From the NCBI GenBank assembly GCA_003988855.1, contig QYAI01000043.1, positions 1 through 64,000 of the forward strand: a stretch of DNA of 64,000 bases. Direction: 5' to 3'. The position numbers were made by a program, and so were the translations under genes. Every line of letters begins with the position of its first letter. Positions within the stretch are counted from its first letter, which is position 1. The notes under the pieces are model-generated. The model saw only the letters and a program-made list of their open reading frames with translations, was not told the origin of the DNA and did not search any database. The DNA comes from Arachnopeziza araneosa. Its lineage: Eukaryota > Ascomycota > Leotiomycetes > Helotiales > Arachnopezizaceae. Positions 31,636 to 42,356 of this stretch are shown in pieces.

Positions 31636-33314
31636 CTACAGCTTTGCTTTGAGCTTTGGGCTAATCAACGGATCATAATTCGACAAACCCAAATTATCAG
31701 AAGGCACCACAGTCGAATGTAGACTCAAACCCCTGGTATCAACCAACGTCGGATTCAACTGATCCACGCTGGAGCACCCAATCAACCGCATATTCATCTC
31801 CATCTCGTCTTTCAGCAGCTGTAATGCTCGATCCACCCCCGGTTGTCCATACGCACTCATGGCATATAAGAATGGCCGACCAATGCCCACCCCTTTAGCA
31901 CCCAGACACAAAGCTTTGATGACGTCTGTCGCCCGACGAACGCCTCCATCAACGAAAATCTCAATACGGTTCTCCCAGCCGCGCTCTCGAAGGACAGGCA
32001 TCACTTCAGCGAGGACTTCAATACCAGAACGGGCAAAATCGAGCTGACGACCTCCATGGTTGGAGAGGACGACTCCTTGAACACCGGACTCGATAGCCCG
32101 GATTACGTCCTCAACACGTTGGACGCCTTTCAGGATGATGGGCATCTTGGTGATGCTTTGGAACCAAGGGATATCTTTCCAGCTAAGTGCCGGATCAATA
32201 AAACTCGAAATTGCTCTCGCCGCGCCTTGGGAGTTATCCGTTTGAGAGCCTGCCTGAACGTTCGACCCGGTATCCGTAAATTTTGACCGCATATCCTTCT
32301 CCCGACGACCAAGTTGTGGAGCATCAACAGTGATGAATAAACCTTTGCACCCACGCTTCTCAGCATGCTGCACAATCTTTTTGGTGATTGCTCGGTCCTT
32401 GTTAACGTAAAGCTGCATCCATTGCACTTGGTCCCCTTCTGCTGCGTCCATAATCTCGTCGAATGAACAGGAGGCTAGTGTTGGGATCATCTGTACCACG
32501 TTGTGTTTCTTCGCTGCTCTAGTTAGAACCACTTCTCCTTCATGGTGTCCTAATTTGCCCAAAGCCGTGGCGGTAACATAAACTGGAATATCGCATTTAG
32601 TCCCTAGCATGGTGGTTGTAAAATCGACCTTCTCCACATCCACTAGAACCCGTGGTCTGAACCAGATCTTGTGAAATGCAGAGTGGTTCTCTCTCATAGT
32701 CTGTTTCGATTAGCCTGGTCCCTGCTTCTGTTGTGGAGAACCTCACAATCTCATCATCTGCTCCACTAGAATAATAAGCCCAAGCACTCTTCTTCATGAC
32801 ATTCCTCGCCACGGCCTCAAAATCCATCAAGTTGAAGCACTGCTCCAGTGTTGGCATCCGTGAGATCCTCTCCTGCCTGTCTCGCTCCTCGAGCGATTCT
32901 TCCGCCTTCTCCTGCTTTACCGTCTTCATGTCCACATCCCCCAAGTGTTTGGACTTGTCGAGGTACTTGTCCAGCGTGTCGGGAGGGTGGATGGGTTCGA
33001 ACTCTTCTGTCGCATCTTTGCCCTAGAAAGCTTAGTATAGCTCTCGTGTAGATCAAATGAACATACGGCGTATTTGAGGATGATTTTCGGTCCGCCAGGG
33101 TGTTCTGTGTTCGGCGTTAGCTGCGGTGGCATGGTTTGAATTGAGTGCAGAAGCAAGTATCTACCTGGCAAGAACTCTGTAACGTCGTATGCTTTTCCCT
33201 TGGCAGATTTAGCAATTGCTCTCCTCGCAGATCGTGGAATGAGCGTACATGAACAATGACCCAGCAGCTCTCTCTAGAGCTGTGCTCCGCGACTTCTTTT
33301 CCTGTCAGTGGCAT
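31636..33314 (-). CDS. Cytochrome b5-FMN L-lactate dehydrogenase-type enzyme (cytochrome b2 family), 492 aa
   Basis: Five exons: 33314-33249, 33198-33165, 33104-33067, 33022-32747 and 32700-31636. Residues 1-80 form a cytochrome b5 domain with the heme-binding histidines in EHPGG (about 35) and IHPPD (about 58). The rest is an FMN-dependent alpha-hydroxyacid dehydrogenase barrel: VTATALGKLGH, MIPTLASCSFDE, FITVDAPQLGRREKDMR, VLSNHGGRQLD with the catalytic His near 353 and Arg near 356, FVDGGVRRATDVIKAL and GVGIGRPFLY. The known relative, yeast Cyb2, oxidises L-lactate in the mitochondrial intermembrane space. This protein starts directly in the b5 domain with no presequence, so it may be cytosolic or use another acceptor. 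The substrate could be another 2-hydroxy acid. Confidence 0.94.
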
Positions 33315-34338
33315 CTTGCTGGTCTCGTAAAATTGGTTACTGTAAGGGCATGGAAGAATTGGATAGAGTAGAAATACAAGGAGATGTCCAAAAGAAAGTC
33401 TATATCACGAAGATTCAATGATTATTTGTCATGGAGCCCCGGGTGCTAGAGGGAGGCGGGAGCAGGTAGTGTAAAGTCTAACGAAGAAGCAGAATGTTGA
33501 TGGGCTCATGATAACTAACCCCTCGGCAATCTGAAGCGGAGTGGTCCGATACGCAGCAGCATCTCAGCTTAATGGGACGCGAGGCTCACCTATCTTTGTT
33601 TTGAGAAGACAAGTAAATTCAGACTTGACGATTGAGCCTTGAGTCTTTTTTGCTGTACATTTCAAAAGGCGCAATATTAGCCTGATGAAATCTTTTGTCT
33701 GCATAATCCAAACCGCTGGAATTCGGGGGTTGAGGTTTTGCGGGGAGGGGTTTCTGGGGTTGGCCAATAGCAAGAGACGTATAATGAGTTGCTCATGAAG
33801 ATCTCGTGACCAGCACATCTTCCCTTGCCCCGACTATTGACTAGGTCACTGCTGTTACCCTATTGTATCATCCAACCACCAAAGAACCTCCCAAGTACAT
33901 GACTTCTTCTACGATGTGCAAATACATCAAACCCTCCTTCTGTTATACAAAGTGCAGGAAAGAGAATGGCAAATACTGGTGGACCGGTGATGTTTGGACC
34001 TTCGAATCCCTGCTCTTTAGGCCAAACCCGTCCTCATGAGCTGGTGAGGAGGAAACTGATGCCAACTTTGGCGTGGGACTGCTCACAGTCTCTATTCTCA
34101 CCTGGCAAAATATGAGATCTTCGTACTCGTACCCTTCATTTTCATCCCAAAGATCGTTATAATCAACCGAAACAAATCATCTCTCAAATCGGCAGCTTAA
34201 TCAATTGCTAATCAAAACTATGGGTATCGTAAAGGTATAATACAGAAACTGTCCACAGATAATCCCGCTCCGAGCTCTATGCTTAAAGACGCTGTTTTCA
34301 TCAAGTTTCAGCCCTCTCGACTTCATGTCGTCCTCATA
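33315..34338. other. Intergenic, 1 kb
   Basis: Holds the dehydrogenase promoter and the 3' flank of the SH3 gene. No gene or repeat recognised. Confidence 0.55.
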
Positions 34339-37175
34339 TTACGTCCTCCAACCATTCGAACCATGGATTGGGCTTGCAACAACCTCTAGTCCAGCTTGCC
34401 CTTTCACTAAAATGCCTCCACTCCCACCGCTACTTGCACTCGCCATGCTTGCGGTACGTCCATGCGGGGAATGCTCCTGTCTTGCGCTCTTGTTTCGTCC
34501 TAGGCCGAATATCCCCTTAAAACCGCTTGAAGTTTTGGTCGGAGCGATTGGACTCGCAGCGGCAGGAGCTGCTTCTTTGCATTCCTCTACACATGACTGT
34601 GGGAATAATCCAAAACCCTTCCCTCGAGCTGTTTGTCCTGACCAACACCAATTTTCATGGAATGTGTAGCCTATACAAGTAATTTTCTCCCCTTTCTTCA
34701 GATGCAACCAATCCGTTCCCTTGGAAGCTTGCGTTGGAGCGAAATCCCATTTTGCGAAAGCAACTAAATTGCTTCGGTCGTCCATTAGATAGTCACGACT
34801 ATCCGGCTTCTCAAGTGCAATATGTGATACCGGAAAAGCACCCCTTTCGCCATTGTGATAGCCTATGCACCATTTGCCGCCAAATTCCGGTGGAAATGTG
34901 ACGCCCACAATATGTGCACCAATGAAGAAATGAAGGACGCTACCACCTGAAGGATCGCGCGACATACTGTGGCCATTTTTCGGGTGGAAAGTTTTGATCG
35001 CGAGTGCGGATGGTCGTGTGGCTATTTTCTGACTAATCTCTTGCATTGAGAAAGGGTGTAAAGTTGGTTCATTGCTGATGAAATGGATGTCGAAATCGAG
35101 AACTGAAGGAGGTTGCTTGCCATAGAGAACAGTGATCCCAGGGATATTAGGGACGGGTCGAGTATGGGTGGCTAAGTGTCGAAAGAGTTGGGCTGCGGAG
35201 AAGAAAACCGTCGCGTCATGGTCCTCGACAGTCTTATGCTCATCGATGCAAAATATACACTATGGCATATCAGAAACAGAATCGATGCAAGATTCAATTT
35301 AACTTACTGCATAGGCTGCTGACTCTATTGACTCGGCTCGAACATGGCATTTTGATATGAATTTTTGACGCCACCTAATCCCACTATTCCCATAGATGCC
35401 AGATCCTGTATGTGTTAGCTTCGAAATTGTAGTGCGATGATGAAACCTACCATCTAACAGTCTATCCTTCTCAACATCATTCCAGCCCACTTCATATGAG
35501 CATTTGATACATCTCGCTGATACGGTTGCGCTATAATGTCCCTGTATCAATATTAGTACTGATTCTGATGAAATGGCAAGATCACTAACTGAAGGTCTTT
35601 TGACGATCTTGAAACCGGTCTCTCCTCTCGTCATGGCCTTCGCACCCTCACAAAAACCTTTCAATTTGTAAAAGGAAGCATCAGATCGTATGGGACAATC
35701 GATTGACTTGACCGATATACTTGGTGTAGTCGGCTGGTCGTAGGTGACTTCTTCCCCTCCCACGACTGCTATTAACCCATCTTCAAAATATGGCTGATTA
35801 TGATCGAACCGAGGCTGGCTAGTATTGACTACCACCTCTTTGCCCTCCTCTATGCCAACGCCAAACCCTGGAACTCGAAGAGTGGGAGCTGGATTCGTCC
35901 ACTGATCTCCGCCACCAGAAGCGCGATGATCACTAAGTGGAGGACTTAATGGTGCTGCTCGTAATCCAAATATTGATTCCTGACTCTCATGACTCTCTTG
36001 CCTATTCACCAGCGGTCTTTGTTGCTGCTGCTCTTGGAGAATTGAGCTGGTTCTCGATCCCCGAGAAGTTTGCGATTGTCCACCGTGGCTTCTCTTCCTT
36101 AACATCATGGTATCATATCCATTCAAACTTGTCCGCGAGTTCCGGCCATCGATTGGACTGATGACTGGCGCGGAATGACCGAGCACAGGAGAAGAAGCAA
36201 TCGGCGATCCATCGCTGAACACCTCACTCACCCTGTACTCTTCGATGGAAACGAATGAACCACGAGATGGTGCTCTGTTCCTGAGCTCATTTTGGAATAA
36301 TACTCTCGACTCCCTTCTCCTATTCAGCCATTCTTCATTAGCGTTTATGCGAAAATCAACGATATCTTTCGTTATTAACCGTGGTGCTGGCTCATCAAGC
36401 TTTGAAGAAGGTGATACTTCACGAGACTTTCTTCGGCTGTTTGATTCGGGCGATCCTAGGGCTAGACCAGTACTGAATTGTGCTGCGTTGCCAATGACCC
36501 AAGGGCTATGGGGTGGCTTTGGAGGTTCGGGAGCAGAAGGTTGAGCGGCAATTTTGGTGAAGTTAAGAGGTTCTACCGGAGCTATAAGTTGTGAGGTCTG
36601 AGAAGGTAATGCCCGCTGTTGTATGCTTAACTGCGGCTGTCGATTTGATGAGGGTAATGATGCTCGGTCATCAGGTATTTCATTCTGCGCAGATGTTTGG
36701 TGTAAGCTGAGCTGGTCTCCAAGGCCGTTGAAGATATATATACAGTCCGCACAGCTTTTCTCTGCCTGCTCTCGTACTCTGAGGAAGGCTGTAGGGTCGA
36801 AGTATTCCGGATCCTCGTCAATCTCGTTAATCTTATCTCCAAAGTCATTTTTGAGCTTGTTCAGAAGATCTTTAATAGTTTCTACCAAATTATAAGCCTT
36901 CAACTCCAGATATCCATGCGCGGATACTTACTATCATGAACCAGGGCAGTGGTAAATGGTTCGCCATAGGCTCCAGCATTGCGCCAGTACGCATCGCGAA
37001 CCGCACGAGAGTTCTTGTCTAGGATTCTCTGCAGGAGAGGAGCCGCCTCGGAAATCTGCAGTGCCTTTGATGCTGATGCGCCGCTCGCTGCTTCCAATAC
37101 ATCATCTGCCAATTTGGAGGCCGCCTCCAGTTTTCTGAGGAGTAACTTGACGGGTAAAACGAAGTTGTCTGCCAT
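34339..37175 (-). CDS. SH3-domain scaffold-like protein with disordered centre (881 aa)
   Basis: Five exons: 37175-36932, 36881-35590, 35541-35451, 35405-35308 and 35259-34339 (introns 45-50 nt). The N-terminal 150 residues are helical (VKLLLRKLEAASKLADDVLE, KTIKDLLNKLKNDFGDKI). About 350 Ser/Pro/Gln-rich residues follow, including a QQQQ run. Next comes a Cys/His region (CIKCSYEVGW, CIFCIDEHKTVEDH, HLATH) that may bind zinc. The C-terminus has two SH3-like units, one ending GERGAFPVSHIALE and a clearer one (about 742-800) from AKWDFAP to GFGLFPQSCVE. It is likely a cytosolic adaptor. No catalytic domain was seen. The ATG chosen opens the conserved helical region; an in-frame extension upstream is possible. 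Orthology is not known. Confidence 0.8.
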
Positions 37176-40131
37176 TTTAAAGCAGGCTGGCACCGCAGAC
37201 CGCCGGATCTCGCAGGGACCAGTTCGTATCACCAATTCCGATCGATGGTCCTCTCGTGGGAGGATTGTGTTCCTGATGCTGCTCAACGGGTGCGTGGGGA
37301 GAAGAGAACGGGAAGCAAGAGGAGAAACAACAGTCCACGATGAAGTGCAGACGGGTGTATCAAATATGCGCGAGCAGTGCTGCGGTCGGAATGGCCCCCT
37401 TCGAAGCGGCTCTCTGGTAGAGGGTGACCCCTCATGATTCGCCCCGAGGTGGAGGGAGAGACGGGCCAGAGAGGCACGGGCTTGCCCAGCCTCAAGCTGT
37501 CGTGTCGCTTCAATCTGGCTGCATCCAGATTAGGCTGCCCGCGCCCAGGGCTGTGCTCCCAGGCCAGATACCTTTCGAGAGAGAGCAAACAACCAGCGAA
37601 CAGCCGTTACCCGCGACACACGCATACATCAACGGGGTGTTGGTGGCGAGAATCAAGCTGCCAGAACATCAGACGAAGGATTTCGAGGAGGGGAGCATGG
37701 AAAGAAGTCTGAGCTCACGAGAAGCCCACGCGAGATGCTGGCTCGTTAAGTGGGAGGATCCCGTCGATCCCCGGAACTGCCCTGGAGAGCGCCCTGTCGA
37801 CCCATTCGTTCTGTGCTCCAAAGAGAACAGGCCGTGGAAGCCCCCCCTGGCCTGCCAGACTCCCCAGCCCTTACTCAACCAAGAAGCTGGAATCGAGATT
37901 TCTTCTCTCAGCATCCCCCTCCACCATGCGCGATTGACCATCTCCGACGGCGAAGCAGGGCTGTTGACCGAGTTGGAATGTGCGACGACTCTTGTTTGCT
38001 CCTGATTGACAATCATAGCGAAGGTGCGGTGTGTTGCAAGGCCTGGTACAACAGACCTGACCGAATGACAAAAGCCAGGGAGCTTCGCAGAAATTCATGG
38101 TACAAAGATATGAAACTGTCCGTTAGCCACCCCGTCTCTTATCGACGTATTACAGACACGTACGACATGTGAATTGTTGACCACTTGTCATCAAACAATC
38201 ATGTGAAGGTATGGCTCCTCTGCAATTTCAAGGTTGCAGTCAAGTTGAATAGAGAAAAGTTGCCATAATGTTTACTCTGCGCTCAGCCGGGAGTCTTGGT
38301 AAATCTCTTGGCATCAAAAAAGTAGTTGGTCAAATGATATCTTATTTTGACTATTGATGTGATATTTTTCATCCAAATTGAGGAAGCAATACTGTGTATA
38401 CTTTCAGGGGACCTCATTCACGCCATAGGTCAGAGGACAACACGAGGCAAAAGATTCACGAATCGTGCAATCTTACGAGCAGGTATATCATAATCAACTT
38501 ACTATAGGCTTGGCTCTGACATTGTGACAGTCCGATGAGCCAAAATTTCCGACTTGGTTCCTCCAAAGTATATCAGGGTTGAACTCATAAATGAATTGAA
38601 CCGGGAACTCGTCAGCATTCAGCTAGTGACAGGCAAGGTCAAAATACTCGTGGCTAGCCTCAATATTACCAACAAACAACAGACTATTCGGAGAAACCCT
38701 AGTTCACAAGTCCAACTTGTCTTCAAGGAGCCAGTGGAAACGGTGAGTTTGGGTTGGAAACTGTTCATGCAATCTACGATAGAGAAGAGAGCTCTGGCGA
38801 TACCAGAACTTAAAAAGCCCTCAGGATATCCGGCGGGACACCGAAAGAACAGAGCTACAAACGTGTAGAAGACTGCACAGAGGTAAGTACCAACGGGCCT
38901 AGACATAGATGAGCATGAGAAGTGGTTATAAAGACAACAATGGAGGTCAACTCATCACCGAACTTAAATTAATGCCATCGAATGTACTTTTTCAGGCCTA
39001 CAAAAACGATTTCTCATGACTCGGTAAAAGGTGTATCCTCACGCAAAACCTTGTTCATGCTAGCAAACCTCTCTTCAACACTGTTTAGCCTTTCTAGACT
39101 AGAATAGTGATCAGTCTTCTCATTGGTTCAACACAAGAATGAAATAGCAAGCTGTCATATAGCCATGATAATATACAACTGACACTCTACACAAGTGCCC
39201 GATGCAGTGTAAATAACTATATCCGGCAAGAGAACTGGCCAATGCTGTGCGTATACAGGTAGCTCCCTGAGCAGATTATATAGCGAAGCTCCGTGCGCTC
39301 CCCCTTTGCATCTCAGAAAGGGAATGCTGCAAGTCCAACTTATCGATACATCGGCAGCGAAGTGACAAGGGAGCAAACGAATGAAAACCCCATCAGGCGT
39401 CAACTGATGCGGATATTCTGCAGCAACCTCACATTCCAACCCCCTTTTCCATCCCTACTCCATCCAACCCCGGCACCGCGAGGCAACAGAAACCAAACAT
39501 CTCTCGCCGCCAGCGCGAGCCTCCTCGAGCGCCTCAAGGGTGCGAGTTGCAACAAAAGATTGCGCGCGTCTCGATTCGTCTCATCCTCGCAGCCTCTCTG
39601 GCGTCACAGATCGTTACCCTCCACTTGCGTATGGTCGAGGGGGCCAAGAGCTGGGCCTTGCCTCGCCTCGTCCGGGGGGCTCGTTAAAGGGGTGGCACGT
39701 GACGCGTGACGTTCTGAGCTGAAGGGAGGGGCGGAGCAAGGTGAGAAAGCCTTACCATGACGATGTCGGCATTTACATAGGGCTGAGAAGGTGAGGGAAT
39801 GAGGTTGGTGGGGGGGGTAGGTGGAGGAAAGTGCAACTTGGGGGTGTGGTGAGAGTTGACATGGTGGCTCTCCCTCTGAGGTATACGCTTGTTGCCTATT
39901 TGTTGCCTGTTTATCTTTACATGCTACGGAGCCAGAGTAATGGTGACGTGATATTATGCTAAGTATTGCATTGGGTATTCAAAATAGTATGTCGATTGAG
40001 ATCTGACTTTCTAGGATGTTGAGTGGCAAGCCCGAAGAGCATACCTACCCTTGTCGAAGTCTTCGGGATTGCAATTGTTCGTTTTAACATGCAGCAAAGA
40101 GTACTTCTCTTTCGCTTCCTTATTTGGCTCT
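37176..40131. other. Gene desert, about 3 kb
   Basis: The largest stretch without a supported gene. The part at 37.3-38.0 kb is GC-rich and carries long open frames on several strands (for example 37424-38005), but these begin with GTG and look like side effects of base composition. 38.2-39.2 kb is more AT-rich. 39.4-39.9 kb has purine/pyrimidine-skewed sequence including a run of G near 39810. No repeat, RNA or element boundary could be defined. Confidence 0.5.
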
Positions 40132-41362
40132 CTAAAAGAACGCCGCTGCTTTGGCATCTCCCAATCCAAGGTTTCCAAGCCCCCAATTCTTTTCTACAGT
40201 GGCCATTTGAGAGTAATGGCTATAAGCTGTATCATTGCTTGTACCATGATGAGATGTGGAGACAGCATCGCCAAAGAGAACAGAGAACACTTGATTGTTG
40301 CTCGTATAGCTCTCAGTTTCATCGAAAGCTGTGAAAATCAGTTGGTTGACCTCATTGAGGATAGAGGGCCGTACTCAGTAGGACGAGTGTGTTCTTCATG
40401 AAATTGGTGTTGGTAAGTAAAGGAGTGAGGAATGAGCGAATGAACTTTCCAGCTGTCGTGACGGAAGTATCGTGGCCATCGTTTGCTGTTGATGTCAGTC
40501 ACATACTCATCTTCTCGGTTGTACCTAGGTAAGACTTACTCATGTTCGGCGTGATGAACCTACACAGTCAGCGTTCTTCCAAATAAAGTGGCCATGAACT
40601 CTTACATCCACTGCGGTAGCTTATCATTGGCTAAATCACTTTGGAACATAGTGAAATTCTTGATCTGCGCTAACCTATCTGTATTGCTTGTTACAGAATC
40701 ATAACTCATGAGGGGACTATTCATATCAGTGATAGTTCCATCAACCAGGTCTTATACTTACTTATGCTTTCTAACATAGTCATTTGCTCCAGTTTGGTGA
40801 TCAATCCAATTCCCTTCGAATCCAGAGTAAGGGCTGTCTTGACCATACACACTCCAGCTAATGCTCTTCGTATCCAGCAAGTCTATGATCGTCTTGACGC
40901 TGGATTTGATCCTGGTAAAGTCATCACTGGTCACACCATTGGTGCTTCCGCCAACTGAAGATACATAGTTTGGTTGAGAGGGGTGGGTAATCGCAAGGTA
41001 GTTGGTGAGAGTTATGCCTTGTGTAGCTATCCATTGGAAGTTTGCTATGGCTCTGATTAGTAGTTATATCGTTTCATACCCATAAATAGTTCTGCTTCTT
41101 GTAACATCCTCTCAGACTACCCGCAAATGGGTTTTAACAATGGAAAGAGAAACACACGATCAGCCGCAGCCATGTCATAATCCGTATTCTCACACCAGAT
41201 CGTCACATAACGATCGAAAGTCTTGCCTGCCACATTGCTGGTCGGAGACAGGGTCAGCGCCGTAGCTTTCGCTTTGGCCACGGCAGCCGTCCCAGTCGAA
41301 GTATACTGAGTCTGTGCCAGAACAGCCGTGAGGAAGATTGGGAGAAGGAATTGAGAATGCAT
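40132..41362 (-). CDS. Secreted phosphoesterase, acid phosphatase type (308 aa)
   Basis: Six exons: 41362-41158, 41044-40762, 40716-40606, 40559-40540, 40485-40375 and 40328-40132. The fourth is just 20 nt. A signal peptide (MHSQFLLPIFLTAVLAQ) leads into a phosphoesterase-family domain related to fungal acid phosphatases and the phospholipase C/AcpA group. Landmarks are FDRYVTIWCENTDYD, ITHPSQPNYVSSVGG, SWSVYGQDSPYSGF, WMFITPNMTNDGHDTSV, LVLLTFDETESY and the terminal MATVEKNWGLGNLG. It probably removes phosphate from organic esters outside the cell or in the wall. The C-terminus is shorter than in many relatives (about 400 residues), so a further 3' exon may be missing from this model. Confidence 0.88.
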
Positions 41363-42356
41363 CGCGAGATATACAGCACGGATCTGCAAAGACAGAAGAG
41401 TGTTATGAGAGGAAATCAGGTACAGAATCAATCAAGCAATAAATAGCCTGATAGCTACGTACCTATATACCACTCTCGATGCCCATCTGTTTTGCTTCAA
41501 CCTCCACCAACCAACCCTTAGCTGGTCTCTACCAAGTTATATTCCCTGCAGCGAACCAGAAGTTACACCCAGAGAAGGTAAGTCGAACATTCCTCACACC
41601 TTCCATAATAGAATTATGCATGCGCGATCTGAGAACGTTGGCTAGTTTGGGGCTGTTATAGGTTGGGATTGCCGCCGCTAGTAGGGAGATTCCCGCTGCA
41701 AGATCCCACCTGCCTTCCCTCGTATGAAATGCCCTTGGCCTAAGGCTACTGTAAGTTAAGCAAGCATGTTAATAATAAAGATAAAACAAGTAAGCGGAGT
41801 GCTGACTTAGCTGTACTTAGACACGCTCAAACTTCAATTGACTAGAAATTAGCTCCGAACGAGCAAAACCCGAACACCTAAGGGAATGCAGGTAACCGAC
41901 TAGCAAGCTCATGTTAGTTCGGCCCGTACCTGTGTAGCAGATGCGGAACTTAAGGCTGTCAAGCTGCGCGTTTTGATGTCACTCGTTTACTATTGAGAAT
42001 CAATTGGTGCTAGCTTTGGAGGGTGGAAGGTGGACTCTGGAGGTTGTGCACTCAATTGGTGGGTACAAAACACATGCTCGACAAAGGAGATCGAGATATC
42101 TTAATAAAAGACATCTGAATTTTAGTTTGACAATACGTACTGAGCTATCGATGCTTTACACAATTTAAAAGATAAAAAATATAGAAATTGTTTTGCGTCG
42201 GTTGACTGATCATGAACGAAATCTACTCCTTTAAAATATGCTTCTTTCTCTTACTTACTCCGACCTACATAACTGATGCATGTTCATCACTCATTATTCG
42301 TCATTTTTACAGCTCTTTCTTCGATTCCTTCGATTTTGGCGCCGCCTGTACCTTGA
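41363..42356. other. Intergenic, 1 kb
   Basis: Promoter side of the phosphoesterase and 3' flank of the anoctamin gene. AT-rich at 42.1-42.2 kb. No gene recognised. Confidence 0.55.

Noticed and set aside
33950..34020. B-box-like TTCGAATCC with short complementary ends GCAGG/CCTGC
   Set aside because: The T stem does not pair, and the D and anticodon arms are absent; not a tRNA.
37424..38005. 193-codon frame in the GC-rich desert
   Set aside because: It begins with GTG, competing frames are equally open on both strands, and the composition is Pro/Arg/Ser noise typical of GC-rich non-coding DNA.
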